Part shown: positions 39,362 through 52,967 of the stretch, piece by piece
How positions within the stretch are numbered: the first letter of the stretch is position 1
Layout of the letters: each line of letters starts with the position of its first letter
Assembly: GCA_003586115.2 (NCBI GenBank)
Contig: QVOM02000001.1
Span: 11,675,300-11,739,299 of the forward strand
Origin: Salvator merianae
Lineage: Eukaryota > Chordata > Lepidosauria > Squamata > Teiidae
Length of the DNA: 64,000 nucleotides
Direction of reading: 5' to 3'
Position numbers and translations under genes: made by a program
The notes under the pieces: generated by a model
Told to the model about the DNA's origin: nothing
Seen by the model: only the letters and a program-made list of their open reading frames with translations
The model's database searches: none

Positions 39362-40016
39362 CTGTGTTCAGATGCTATTAAAAGAGGGCATGTGCCTGCT
39401 CCCATGACACAGTGGGCACAGTGGAGACACAAGAATGACAGAAGAGAGAGTGACGAAGCACTCTCCCAGCATTTCTGCCACACTTTCTCCTTGCTCTGCC
39501 AGTTCAGGCTTCCACTGGACATCACAGGCTGCCACAGCAACAAAGCGGCTGGTTGTATTTACAGCTGTAAAGCATGCCTTGCTGCCATTCAATGCTATGC
39601 ATCCAAAAGCCACATACCTTGTGGCAGCTCCTACACCCTGCTCCTAGTGAGGGCTCTGCCAGAACTTGTAGACACAGACAGGAAATGGACTCAAAAGTCA
39701 GCCATTTTCAGTCCATCTCTGCAAGTTCTCCAGGATCCTCAGACCTTGTGTCACTTCCTCTGCTTTCTCCATCCATCCAAACTGGCTGAGAAAGCAAATG
39801 TCCCCCATCCAAAGTGCCATGGAAGTTGCTGGAAGAACTTTCTGGAAAGGGCACTCTGGGCAGAGGCTGTGGGAGCACAGAAGCGATTGGGCAGTGTGCC
39901 CATGGAGACACCCAGGGTGCCTGAACATTTTGCTGTCACAGCCCCCTGTTGCCTGGGAGTGGGGCTCATTTACCCCCCAAGTGCGTGATGCAAAGTTAGA
40001 CCATACCAAACACAGA
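39362..40016. other. Unclassified GC-richer segment with overlapping open frames
   Basis: A 198-codon frame (39392-39988, plus) overlaps 103- and 72-codon frames on the other strand. I recognise no domain or homologue in any of them. The flanks CTGTGTTCAGATGCTATT on the left and, reverse-complemented on the right, CTGTGTTTGGTATGGTCT are loosely alike, so this may be a DNA transposon with decayed ends. There is no evidence of splicing or a promoter. Confidence 0.3.
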
Positions 40017-40654
40017 ACGGGTCATTTCAAGTGGTAAGGGCTCAGAACAAAAGGCCCGTTTTAAAATGGCTTTTTCTGATGTTAGAACAAAAATGGGCCC
40101 TGTTCCATCAAGGCACCCCAGAGCAGTTCAATTTCTTTTTAAAAAAAATATACCAGCTTCCTCCTTCCCTTCCTTCCTCTTTAAAATTTTCCTTGAATCG
40201 CATGCTCAGTCACTGATCACAACTCTGTTTTTTCTCTTGCTCCCCTTCTGACCTTTTAAAGTGTTCCTTTGGCTCCTCCAGGCCCCCCCACTCAGTCACC
40301 CACATGTTCCTTCTCCACTGCTATCCTAACCTTTTAAAACACTTTCCTCAACATCTCCAGAATTTCCTAACCTGCTCCTTCTCACACCGTCCTCCTAAAC
40401 CCTTTAAATGTTCCTCCTGTTCCTTTGTGCTTTGGATGGTAATCACCACCCAGTATGTCTTATCACCCAAGCTTCTTAGAGGTCCCCAGGACTTGTCTGC
40501 ATTCCACATCTTGCCCTATGGGTAGAAAGCAGAGAGCATTGCAGGTGTTGTGATGAAACACTCAGATGGTTCAAGGGTTTTGTATTTTGTTTGAATGCCC
40601 CTAGCAGTCATACTCCTTAATTTAAATTGTTTAATCCTATTTTTAAATAGATGC

Positions 40655-40682
40655 ACTAACCACTACACCATAAAGGCCTGGA
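40655..40682 (-). mobile_element. Possible tRNA-derived SINE head remnant
   Basis: The minus strand reads TGGTGTAGTGGTTAGTGCA, an A-box-like phrase of tRNA-derived SINEs. It is too short to assign. Confidence 0.35.
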
Positions 40683-40764
40683 ACTGAATATTTATTTTAT
40701 AAACTAGGCTGAAAAATCCCTAACAGTCTTCTAGTCTTACAAGAGCACTAAAGCAAGAGTCAGC

Positions 40765-41188
40765 GGGCCTGTTCACACTGGCCTGCTGGTTAACTCCTGG
40801 ACGCTCACCGGACAGGCCCACTTGCACAGTCGCACTGCTGCAGTGTTCAAGAGAGTCTACAGCCACTCCCAGACACTACTAGCTGTGGACAACACAAACA
40901 CTGTCCACAGCTAGACTGGGAGCAGCTGGATGGCTCCCAGTCAGCAGTGTTCACACCCTCTTCTGGTGTGAACACCGCAAATGAGCAGTACGACTGTACA
41001 GTCGCTTGCAGTGTCCCCAGTCACCATGGCAACAGCCAGGTGGCCACTGGCGCTTAGGTCAGCCATCTGCACTTCGAATGCTGGAGGCCTGGTACAGGGC
41101 TGTTCCAGCCCTCGAAGTGCCACTGGGTCTTGTACAGCCTACAATGATATTGTCATACCATTCTAGGCTGTAAAGTGCAAACAGGCCC
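40765..41188. mobile_element. Harbinger-like MITE
   Basis: The ends are GGGCCTGTTCACACTGGCC and, reverse-complemented on the right, GGGCCTGTTTGCACTTTAC. The interior has a hairpin ('cagacactactagctgtgg' with its complement 'ccacagctagactgg') also present at 58180-58612, and 'gtcaccatggcaacagccag'. No matching 3-bp duplication is preserved. The open frames here are not genes. Confidence 0.7.
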
Positions 41189-41208
41189 AGTGTTTTGTCT
41201 AAGAGATG

Positions 41209-41310
41209 AGCAATTTGTAGCCCTCCAGATGCTGATGTTGAACTCCAGTTCCCATGATCCTTCTGATCTTATTCGCCATGCTGGCTGGATCTGATGGATG
41301 TTGGGTACTA
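41209..41310. mobile_element. Palindromic MITE (ccctccagatgtt family)
   Basis: 'gtagccctccagatgctgat', 'ccagttcccatgatccttct' and 'gctggctggatctgatggat' match the squamate palindromic element. It lies 20 bp from the Harbinger-like copy ending at 41188. Confidence 0.5.
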
Positions 41311-43629
41311 ATGATATCGATGTAATCCACAGGACCATAGATTCCCCCCTTGAGATCAAAAGCATTTTCAGACACCTATTCAAGGCTTTTCATAAAAAAT
41401 CTCCAAAGCAAAGTTATGCCACAGTTTTCCTGAGCAATTCTGTCCATCGCTGAGTGGCTCCCTGCAGGCTACAATCCTTCAAGAGAAGATTTGGAAAAGC
41501 CTCAGTCACAGGGATTAGAAACTATCCATATAAACAGGAAAACAAGCTAAGTTACTTCTCTGAAAACTGGGACACCAAGTGGGGTGAGGGGAACAGCAGC
41601 AGAACAAACTCAAGCGCAGCTGCCTGCAAGTTCATGCTAATCTAACTCATTCTTAACCTTCCCTACACCCACAGAAACCAGATCAGAGATTTCCAGAACT
41701 GCGGAAAGGAGGAGAGAAAAAGAGAACGTCAATGTATCCAGCAAGTAAACATTAGGCAGCCAATTCATAACCAAGATCTATGCTGCAGGGCAAATAGCAG
41801 TCAAAAGTTTTGACCGAGAAAATAGTTTTTACAGAAGAACAACATAAGAGGACAGCCCTGCTGACTGCAGAAATGTCTGAGCTGAAAACGCCTCTCAGCA
41901 GAGGAATGAAACCTTGCCAGGAATGCAGTCTCAAGAGTCTGAGTTTCCTATCCTTTTCGTTTAAGGGAATGATCCTCTGAATATATTTACATAATGCCAT
42001 AATCTTAAGAAATTCCAGTTCCATGCCCCTTGTAGAGAACAAGACAAGCTCTGTCAAAGCAAAAGACTTTGCAGCTGAGCATTACCACTGATAGCATTTG
42101 CTTTAATTAAAGGGGTTAAAGAGCCTCATTATCAGGGCAAGCTAAAAAGGCGAGTTACTAACTCTCTCTCGTAGATGTAAGTGCTGGAACCTAGACAGAG
42201 GCAGTGGTTCTTCCCTGGCTCTTTAGGAGAATCTGTTTGGACCACGGGGTTGCATCTGTATATATCGGCTGAAAGCAATCATTTTTTTAAGGAAAGAGAG
42301 ATAACAAGAAGCCAGCAATGTGGATCTTTGAAAGAAGATTGTCCCACAGGCACAAGAAGTTAGTCAGGAGCATGCAGGAAAATGCACTTCTAAAGCACAA
42401 GAATTCCCCAGTTCTGCCTTCTGCCTCATTTTTCAACCCTGGAGCATCCAAATGGTTGCCCTTTCCAGCTAATGGGACAAGCAGCAAGATGAGAATCTGG
42501 ACTGAAGACTTTGCCCTGCTAAGGTGCACCTGATGGTGATATTAGCTAAAATAAATGCCAATAGTTCTGGCAGTGCCAGCATCAGTGAACCAGGCAGATG
42601 TCATATCCCAGGCTGTGGAATACCTTCCTCCCAGAAGTGCATCATATATCATCACTTTACATCTTCTGACATTTGATGAAGATGCCCCGTTGTACCCATG
42701 CCTTTTGCTATAGAATAATTGTGTTGCCCTTGTGCTGCCAGCTTTTGGTTTGTTTTGGACTGTTCTTCATTGCTTTTAATATTAGCTTTCGTGTGTTCTC
42801 GGATTGTTGTACTTCACTCTGAGATCTTAAGGGTGCGATGGAAGGACAGAGAGACAGATAGACGTCCTTTAGAGGTATTTTCAGCAAATTCATGAGCAGT
42901 TCAGCTACAAGCGTACTTGGAAGAAGCCATTTCAATATGGCTTCATGCCTGATTATTTCAATGTAAACCTTTTTTGCTCACCCTCATGTATCACCTTTAT
43001 TAGGAGAGGCTACAGGAGTGCCACTCTCCTCAATCTATCCATAAGTTTTTGGGCAATGGGGAACTGAGAATCTGGAGCACTGCACTATGGTGTGTCTCCT
43101 CATATCTCCAGTAACAGAGATTAGTCACAGAAGGCTCTTGTTCAACACCCTAGTAATCAAACAATAGGAGTTCTTCCAAGGTCAACCTTATTTCCCATGT
43201 TTTTAGCACCTGTATTCAGCTGATAGGAACAGTATTAGGGTGAACACGCAAATCTGTCTCTTCATTTTATCAGAATCAAGAATCAACTGCTTGACTGTTT
43301 CCTGGAGGTGATAATGGGTGGGATGTGGACCAAAGCTGAATTTGCTCAAGAAGAAGGGACAGACTGTCACAGGTTCTAGGGTCCATGGAGAAGAGAGGCA
43401 ACCTGATCTTGATGGGGTTGCAGTCCTCTGGAAAGGACAAATGCATAATCTGGGAATATTCCTAGATTCACTTCTGAGGCACATGTGGCAGCAAAGGTGC
43501 TTGCTATTAGCTACTGCTAGTTTGCTAGCTATGGCCCTTTCTGGCTGGAGATACCTCAATCATGCTAATCCATTATTTCTGGGTTCAAGTTCTCTGCACA
43601 AGGCTGCCTTTGAAGACACTTCATAAACT

Positions 43630-44323
43630 ACAACTAGTTGGCCAAACATGCATCACACTGGTCTTAAAGGAATAGCATTGCCTGCCAATTTGATACTCAG
43701 GCCATGTTCAGACATAACAAAAGGGGTGACTTGGAGGTGCCTCATAGAGACAGTGTGTGGCACTCATGTTCCCAGGTCTTCTCTAATCCATATTTTCTAG
43801 CATGGAATGTTCATGAGAGGGGGAATGGGCAGACTGGTGTGTGAACAATCCCACCTCAAAGCTGTCTCTGAGCTGCCTCAGACATGCTTTTTTTTTGTTG
43901 TGTCTGATCATAACCTCAGATCAATTCAAGATATTAACTCTGACTTATTCACCTCTAAGTAACTTGGGCCCCAAACATCTAAAGAATTGGCTCCTCTCAT
44001 ATATTCCTGCCTATTCATTGAGATCTTCTGAAGAGCTCCTTCAGTGCCACCAGCTGTAATAACTGAAGGAATGGGGAATGTGAGATAGTCCCCAGACTGA
44101 GAAAAAAAGTCTTGTATCAAGCGTCCTCAATATACTGTATATATTTCGATGGTTGATGAAGACCCACTCTTTATCTGGGCCTTTAGTAATAAGCAGTCTA
44201 CTCTCCTCATCTGTGTACCTTACTACAATGTTTACTTTGCCATCTTAAATTGCTTTTTATTCTTCTCATTTTACAGGTTTTAATTGCAGGAAAGCCACCT
44301 TAAGACTTTAAGATATAGGGCAG
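43630..44323 (+). mobile_element. L2-like LINE 3' end, interrupted
   Basis: 'cactggtcttaaaggaatag' and 'gcctgccaatttgatactca' correspond to the block at 14305-14345. After an insertion (43704-43914), 'ttgggccccaaacatctaaa' and 'gagatcttctgaagagctcc' continue the family. The 3' end reads 'ccaccttaagactttaagat' with a GGGCAGGATAA tail that becomes the (GATAA)n array. Confidence 0.65.
43704..43914. mobile_element. hAT-like MITE nested in the L2-like copy
   Basis: The left end TGTTCAGACATAACAAAA and the right end, reverse-complemented TGATCAGACACAACAAAA, are inverted repeats. The flanking octamers TCAGGCCA and TCAGATCA agree at 6 of 8 bases, which would fit a hAT duplication. The insertion splits the L2-like sequence. 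Confidence 0.5.
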
Positions 44324-44392
44324 GATAAGATAAGATAAGATAAGATAAGATAAGATAAGATAAGATAAGATAAGATAAGATAAGATAAGATA
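44324..44392. repeat. (GATAA)n microsatellite, about 14 units
   Basis: An uninterrupted pentanucleotide array beginning in the L2-like tail (GGGCAGGATAA). It probably expanded from the LINE tail. Confidence 0.98.
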
Positions 44393-45499
44393 CATTGCTC
44401 CTACCTACATCATTTGGTCAGAATAAAACAGTCACTTGTATTCATTTTTCACAAGGCTTTAGTCTTTGTGAACCCTACTGTTTTGTGGGGGTGTCTCCTA
44501 GATTTCTGTGCCATCTCCCAGGTTGCAGTCAGATCAACCCAGAACGTGGCAAAGACTTGTGGTGATTCTGCATTGGCTGGTATACCAGACCAGCAAGCAT
44601 AAAAGGATTCTCCCTTCCACATGCTGATGTGGTCTAAGGGAGGCCCCAGGAGGAATCACACCTCAACAGCACATGTACTGCTGCCACTGCTGCCCCTTCC
44701 AGCACACGCACATTGCCACTGCTGCCTCCGCATGCTACACAAAGAGAGACAGGAGAAGGAAAGGAGGCACATAAAGAAACAATGATATCCATAGCAGAAA
44801 GGGAGGCCTGTAAGAGGTAAGGTAGGAGGAAATGCCCTTTGTCTTATTTTGTTTGGTTATCCATTGCCTGAGAGGGTGCACACAGTGGGATGCACAGCAG
44901 GTGTGAGGTAAATAAATAAATATATCAGTCTCCTGGGCTGGCTTTCATGGAAGCTGACAAATCTACAGGGTCCTGAAATAAAGTGGGATACCAACAAGTG
45001 ATAAGGGAGATGGGGGAAACAGTAAAGTTTAGGTCCATCATTAAGAACATAGGGATAAACTATATGTAACTTGCTTACAATAAAAGTGCCTTAAGTGCAT
45101 AGAGAATTCAAGTCTGTTTTCTTTTGTCACTCAGATATTTTTTAAAACACAGACTGACGGGTTGTAATCTGGAGGTCTTCCTCCATTCAAAACCATTTCA
45201 TAGCTATAAAAAAGGGAACAAGTTCAGTGTTAACGTTCTAAATGTATATTCCTTTGCAAAGCTGTCTAGCGACTACAGCAAGCTTTCTGGTAGAAAGATC
45301 GGGAACAATGCAGTATAATACTACAAAAATCTTATAAAATTTAGGAAAATGAGGCACAATTACAACAAAACTTGCAACAGACTCAATGACACAACAACAC
45401 AGAGAAACAATCTTCTCCCAAATTTTATCAGTGCCTGACATGCTTTAGAAAGAATTACTTCCTTCTTCAAAAAATTATTCAGAGGCTTTTTAGGTGCAG

Positions 45500-45965
45500 A
45501 CTATGGCAAAATCTGCACGGGTGAAGAAGTTTTCTGCTCCTGGGCTACAAGGCTTGCTTCACACCAAGAGCAGGATGGTGGAGGGGGGCATCCTCTCGGC
45601 CTCTGTGTCCTGGCCCATGCAAACTTTGAAGCTGGAGGGAAAAGGTCCATAGTATCAAAATTTCCACTGGGGCCATTACACAAAGTACCAGAAATGGCCC
45701 TGGAAATAAGCCATTTTCAGACTTTCACACAATGGCATCGTGCCCCCCTGCACGGTGGCTGCGGCAATGAAGCAAACCCACACTCCATTTTGAAAGTGGG
45801 TTTTACCACTCTGTAAAGGGAGCACTTCCAGAAGCAGATTCCGCCTCCAGGAAAAAGCCAGTCACTGCACTCCCACCACATAGTGACATGCAGTCACTGT
45901 GATCCCAGCCCTCTCTTAGGATGGCCCAAATTGACTGTGCAGATTTTTCTGAAGGGTGCAATCAC
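45500..45965. mobile_element. Possible MITE
   Basis: 'gcaaaatctgcacgg' on the left and, reverse-complemented on the right, 'gaaaaatctgcacag' could be inverted ends of a GC-richer segment. The match is short and no target duplication was found. Confidence 0.3.
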
Positions 45966-48254
45966 ACAGGGCTTTTTCAAGTTGTCCCTTTAAGAAAAAG
46001 CATTCCATTCTAAGACGCACAAAAAGTGCCTTCCAAACAGTTGTTTGTATATGTGGCTGAGAACCTACCTTATTTTGCCACACTGCAGTCTTCATTTGGC
46101 CCCAGATCAGGGCACATCCCCCCAACAACGGTTGTTGTTCATTGATTGGACAGTAGTCTGTCCACCTTTCTCATACTTTCTGAAATGGCCATAGCAACTG
46201 CTTTCATTCTGTGAATAGCTACATTTCCCACCATTTGCCTGCTCTTTCCAGACTTCTGGAAATCCAAACATTCAGATTTCCGGATATAAGGTACATCTGT
46301 GAATTCCTACTTTTCGGACTGTTCCCAATTGCCATGATGCTACCAAAGACATATGGTTTTTTGTTGTTTTTTTTACTGCATGACCATGCAAGTTAAAGCT
46401 ATATCAGCGTAAGGAAACATCAGCTGTTCAAGGAGAATGAGCCAGGAGGTGGATCTATAGTAAAGAGTGAGCTTTAACTTTTACTTAACTCTCCCCTTTG
46501 CCTCCCACTATCTATCCTAAACTACCCTTTTCCCTCTTATTGAGAAAGGAAGAGAAGAAAAAGAAATTTTGACTGTTTGTGTTCGTAAATCTCTTGGGTC
46601 ACTCCTTCATAGCTATCTCTGGCCAAATAGAAACATTTATTCATCCACCATGTTGATTTGAAAGCTGATCCATCGACTTCATCCTGCAAAGTGCTCTGGT
46701 ACAATAAGGTGCTGAGAAGTGCATTGTCTTGGGTTTGGCTCTGTGCCCTGGGACTCATTTAGGTTTAGATCTGTATAGGCTGGGTGCCTGACATCCCTTC
46801 CATGGTTGCAATCTTCACAGTGGAACTCCTGCTCCACTCTCAAGAAGCTGGATTTTGAAGCTGGGTAAATAACCCCCTCTCCTCGTTCAGCGTATCAGGT
46901 TTCCACTGGGTATTCAAATATATGAATATGAGGAGGCTATGTCACTCCTCTCATTCTGGCTGCTGCTTATGCAGGTTCTCCAATCAACTCAGCTTGAAAA
47001 AAGAGAAGATCCCAGTGCTTAGAAATCATGAACAATGATGAGCTGACTTTCAGAGGCTTCAAAACTGAAGACAATTAATGTCTGTTGGTTCAGTTTGAAA
47101 GTCAACCAGAAGGCGACTCTTTAACCATGTCTAATCACATCCTCTGTATCGAGATTACCCTGAAAAAGAAAAGAAACTTTTCCAAACTGTGATAGGCATT
47201 AATAACATTTGGCATTTCTTGGATGGGGAAATGAATTTTCCCTCCTTGTACTTTTTTGCTGTCCCCCCCATCTTTGTTTCAAATCTCACAGAAAACTATT
47301 TGCGTGAAACAAACTCAGTTACCAAAATAATCTCTTTCTTTTATTTTAGGAAGCAGGGAAAGAAACTCTCCAAATGCATACCTGAAATGCATTTATACTG
47401 CTCTTCACCAGCAGAACTGGCCAAAAAGCCTTCTCAGAAGCATGCTGGAAATCATTATCTGCTATTCTGAAAGATACCTGTGTGGAAAATAAATGCTGAG
47501 GGAGGCAGTGGTGCAGGGCTGTCAACCTGATTACTTTTCCCAGCAAAACTAATTCATTCTTTGGTGACTGGGAAGAATTATGCAACCAGAGAAGCAAACC
47601 CACTGAGCTTTACAAGTTACTGTTAAGCTCTTGATAGGACTGTGTAGGCTGTAGCCTTCAGCTTTCCCGGAACCTGCCTTTTTGACAGCTGTCTAACAAG
47701 GCAGTTCAGTTGTCTCTCTACTGATGTAACTTAAAACATTCTCACTTCCTCTCCTTCCCTTTCCTCTGTTCTCCTCCCCACTAAGAAACATTTAGCACAC
47801 TCCATATAACCAGGACTTTTGACAGCTGGCTCCATGCCAGGCGGTCTGTTTTTGCAGGAGCCAAGTCCCTACCATGACATCCTTGGAATGCAGAACCACA
47901 CCATTCTTCCTTTAACTATTAGGGAAACAGCACGGGCTGTCCCGTAGGTGTGCACCACAGGGAATTCAGAAACTAAGCCATGCCAACCTAGACGAGTCCC
48001 AAAAGACGGATTTATTGCAATAGGAAAAAAAAAATCTGATGCGTGAGGTAAGAACTGCCTAGGAAATGGAGACTGTCAAGTTCCCCACATAAAGTCCACA
48101 TGTGTTCCATGAATTTTACCCAGGTTTTACTGCTCACATACACTTGCCCAATACAGCTAAAACAACTGAAAACTGTGCATCGTTGCTTTATCTGTCTCAG
48201 TACTATCTACACTAATTGCTAGCAGCTCTTCAGAGTTTCAAGCATGAATCTCTC

Positions 48255-48335
48255 CCAGCTCTGCTGGAGATTCTGGGAATCGGACCTGAGATTGCTGCAT
48301 GCAAAACAAGGACCTTACAACAAGCTGTGCCTCTT
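48255..48335 (-). mobile_element. Degenerate tRNA-derived SINE head
   Basis: The minus strand reads CTTGTTTTGCATGCAGCAAT then CAGGTCCGATTCCCAGAATC, matching the region around the B box of the same SINE family as 23757-23829. The A box is eroded. Confidence 0.5.
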
Positions 48336-48738
48336 TATACAATTCAGTTTCATTGTGTTGCCACTGACCTTTAAGGGTGAAATGGAAGAATTTATTTTAT
48401 TTATGGCATTTATATCCTGCCTTTCCTCCAAAGAACCTAAGGCACTTCATGCCATTCACTCCATCTCCATTTTATCCTTTCAACAACTCTGTGAGGTAAG
48501 TTAACCTGAGAGGTCGTGACTGGCCTAAGGAAACCCAGATAACCTCTCAGCCTAATCTACCTGGCTTGGGGGCTGTGGGGATAAAATGGGGGAAAGTAGA
48601 AACATACATGCTGCCTTAAGCTCTTTAGAAGGAGAGCAAGATATAAACACGACAAATAAATACATCTATATAGATAAATGTTGGTCATACCGTTGTTGTG
48701 CTGAATACTAACCCAGTCAGCTTGATGCTGCAGCCCCA

Positions 48739-48739
<1 letters not shown>

Positions 48740-48774
<35 letters not shown>
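48740..48774. repeat. (CA)n microsatellite
   Basis: About 17 uninterrupted CA units. The open frame starting here on the minus strand (MCVCVCVC) is a product of the repeat. Confidence 0.97.
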
Positions 48775-48776
<2 letters not shown>

Positions 48777-51700
48777 AGGGATAATTAGATTACAGTCTTT
48801 TTATCTTTCTCATTCCAGTTTAAGTTTCACAACTTTCTTCAAAGAAGCCCAGAAATGACAGACTGATTTGGATGCTGAATATTCTACTAGTGACCCCTCC
48901 CCTATCCAGAGGATTACAACCCCCAAGATCCTCTGGAAAGAAAGAAGAGCAGTTAAACCAAAGCATCTGTGCTAAAGACACACAGGCATCCTTTGAGAGT
49001 AGTCTCCAGGCATATCTACATCTAAGTTTTAATCCAGCTTCAGGCCACTTTCAGAGTAAGAGAACACATCAGCAAAGGGACAAGCTGTTTTTGTGTTTTT
49101 GAACTCAGGAAATCCACCTTTGAGTCAGATAATGCGGAAAGAAAATAACTAGTCACTTTGCTGATGTTTTATCTCACTGTGAAAGAAAACTGAAGCCAAA
49201 TTAAAACTCATGTGTAGATGGGCTCTCCCTCTTCCATTTAACATTATATTGGGAGGAGAAAATTATTCAGACAATGCTGATCCTAAGGCACATTAGAAGT
49301 TAAAGGAAATAAAATGCAGATAAAATGACCAAACTCCACCTTTTCTCCCTTTTTCTTTCTTTTTTGCCAAATTAATTTAAATCATTGCCTCTTTTCTGGC
49401 TCAAAAAGTAAGGCAGCGTGGGGACAAGAGAGGGGAAGGGAACAGTTTTCAATGCAAAGGGGGAAGTTGTGCTTCCATTGCTCCCTATTATACGACAGGC
49501 GCACACTTGCAGGCAGTACAATGTGTCCTCAATCCAACAGCTTTCTGCTTAATGGCACAAAAACGCTTTTGGGATTTGAGGTTGAGCTGTGGGTGAATTT
49601 GAGCCTCTCAGACCTCCTTGTTTGAAAAAGCGCTGTTTGCCTCACTTCTTGGGAAGACATTTTAGCACTGGTCAGGCTGCTTGCTTTTAGAACTTGGAAG
49701 CAAAGTCTAGATGAAGGATCTGCTCTTTTTCTTCTGCAGGACACATTGTAAATTTCCCCCACTCTTTCTAATATCATCAAGGAAAAAGGAGTGGGGGAAG
49801 AATACAAAAAGGGAGGGAGGGAAGGAGGGAGGGAAAGAGGTTTCAGCCACAATGGATATATTTCCCAGAATCCTTGGGAAATGCTCTCAGAGAGAACAGC
49901 AGACTACATTCCAGTGACCACAGCTGGAAGCATGAGCTGCATTAAACACAACATCACACAGCAACAAATGTGACTCAGAGAGGTAGAGCACGTATCATGG
50001 ATGTCTTGCATGTTAGTATACCACCACAGGATGTGCAAAACCTTCTTGTTTCAAAAGCTTCCCCCCCTTCTCAAAGCATTTTCCTGCACATTGAAAGCTG
50101 ACATGCTAAGAAAGCCAAGCTAGCAGGCTTCTTTCTGATACGTAAACTTTCCCATGTGCAGTGCTTACTATGAAATAACTTAGTAAAACAATCCAGATTG
50201 CTGAAGCAAAACATCCAAACCATATGTTTTGGATAAAGGCATTTCTTTTTAACCACAGAGATGGTGATCACTTAACTCAAAGCTTGGAGGAAAACCCATA
50301 TACAGAGCCTCCTCAAGTTAAATATTTGGATGATCAGACACAATTCCACCCCAGCCAACATCAATCACAGCAATAAAGAAAAGAAGGAACTGAAGGTTTT
50401 CAAAAGAGGGTTCTTCTTTCACTCCAGTGGATCACATCTACAGTCAAGGTTTCCATTAAAAAAAAAAAAAATCAAATACTTTTATTCTTTAAGTTTGATT
50501 GACGAACAGTGGTCGGATGTCCTAAGTTGCCAACTGACAAGCCCATCTGTCTTGTATTTCTCTGTGTTTAGTGAGCCCTTTCTTATACTTATGCTTACTT
50601 ACTCTGGGGGTCTTCGTGACCAGACAGGCACGTAAGTCTCATTATTTTAGGGAGCCAAGTCATGGACAGTATTCATCATACTGCTTCAGTGGCTTTATAA
50701 CAAACATTTTGAGGAACTGGTATAGTTTGAAAATACCTTAGTGTGACTTTATTCTGAGTATGTTATAATCTATAGCACTGTCCAGATGATTTATATCAGC
50801 TTACTTCTTACTACAGAAGGTAGAGAGACTTAAAATATTTTACTTGAAGGATGCCATTTGAATCCTGCTAAATATTCTAGACATAAAACAAAAGCAAGTC
50901 AAATTAAATATCTAAACAGAAGGGGGAAAACACTTCAGAATGTTTAAGTAGATAAAAATACAATCAAAGCCAACTACAACCGAGAGCTGCATTATAGATC
51001 AAGAAGAAAAGAAGGCACACCGAAACTTTCCAGATTTCCTAACACATTATTGACATGGATAGCCTTCAGCAGGAAAAATATTCTGTGGTCAGAAATACTA
51101 CTCGGGATTATTGAGTGTAAAGAAAATGCCCTGCTTTATTATTCAGTTTGTTTTGGAAGAAGGTGAGGGAGGCAGCAAGCTTATTCATGAAACAATAAAC
51201 AGCAGTTGATTTTTATGTCTACAACTGACTGACATGTTGCTGTACTTCTATTTTTTCAAAGCTCTTTGCCTCTCTTTCTCAGAGAAGGAGGAGGATAGAG
51301 GGGAGGAGGAGGAGAAGGAGATGGAGACGGAGACATTTTTTGCTGACTGATTTGTTTATTGACGAGAAAGGGTCTTGACATTGTCATAGCTTCAGGGCTC
51401 CAAATCCCCTCAGAGCAGAAACTGATGGGTTCCTCAGCATCCCACTGCAAGGCAGTTCTGTCATCCGATTGCCACATGAAAGTTGCCAGACACCTGATGG
51501 TGGTAATGGAGAGACAGCAGCCTACAGTCCTATAGCTACATCCTCACCAGTCAGTGGCTGCATTTCTCAAGTTCAGGGCAGCTTTCACTGCCCAAGTGCT
51601 GCTCTCTGACCAAACAATTTTTGCCTTCCTTGGGGTTTCTTGGATGAGTAGCACAACATGTGGGTAGAACTGGGGCAATTTTAATTTAATTTCCAAACCA

Positions 51701-51921
51701 CCTTTTCCCTAATGCAGCTTCTATTGCTGTCGTTGTTAGCATGCTACCTTGATCATGCATATTCTGTGCTGGCAACAGTTCACACACACACACTTCCCAC
51801 TATGTTCACTATGCAGTTACCCCCAATTCACATGCATACACAATAAAGATGGATATTCAGCTGAAACTGTGCAGACAGTAGGGATGTGCTGAACTGCCAT
51901 TCATGCCTCGACAAATAGCAG

Positions 51922-52056
51922 AACATAAGAACGTAAGAGAGGCCTTGCTGGATCAGGTCACAGCCCATCCAGTCCAGCATCCTGTTTCACACAGTGGCCC
52001 ACCAATTGCTTCTGGGCATTCTCAAGCACAAGACAAAGGCAAAACTCTCAACTCCA
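51922..52056 (-). mobile_element. CR1-like LINE 3' end
   Basis: AACATAAGAACGTAAGAGAG, 'ccttgctggatcaggtcaca', 'cagtggcccaccaattgctt' and 'gcattctcaagcacaagaca' match the other CR1-like 3' ends in reverse complement. It ends abruptly near 52056. Confidence 0.75.
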
Positions 52057-52967
52057 TGCAAAGGAAAGTATACTTTCCTCCCTTTATCACAGGTTATTTC
52101 TAAAGCGCTTGAAAACAACAAAGTATATTTGAGATGGCCTGTCTAGCACCAACCACAAGGCACATTTTCAAGGATTATAAGGAACACCCACATGTGGCAA
52201 AAAACCAGAGCTATCACTTACATTTTCTTCACTGAGTGTGGCTGCATCCTACCTCTTCTTGTCCTTCTGTAAGACCCTCTCCTACTACATGCAAATGAAG
52301 TAATGATGTCTCCTTGCTATTCTAGTGAAGTTAAGGGATCAACCACACTGAGCTGGCAAAGTTTCTCTTTTGGACTATAAATGCCATGATCTTTAAGCAA
52401 AGTGGCCAAGCAATATGAGAGACACAGTCCAAATACAAGCTTTTGCAAACTCTGGATTTTTCCATCATCAAGTATCTTCACTTATATAAGCAAATTTAAC
52501 GCTCACCTGCATTGAAGGAACAACTTGTACCCCAGATCAGTGAAAGTGTAGGTGTATTTTCTGTACACTGTTAGAAACTATGCTTACACCCTACAGTTCT
52601 GGAATGCCCTGCAGAAATCAGGCCGATACCATATACCGGCATTAAAAACAAGTGGAATATAAAACAACAATACATACAAATAGTACACACCCTTACTGAT
52701 GAGAGTTCATTAACATATATATGGCATGGCTTCTTTCTGTGCTTGAGAATCATGAAGAATGTTGGATCACTCTCTCAGGAAGGGGGAGAAATCTAGTCCT
52801 TGGCTGCACAGGAATGTATGTGCAAATCCATAACATTTTGGATAACAAATATATGTGTATTAAGCACACTCAGAAGATCTGCTGCAATACAGCCAGGCTG
52901 CAATCCATCTGCCTTCTCACTGTTTGACACCAGGAGCTGCCTCAATACTAACCAGTCTGTATCCAGG

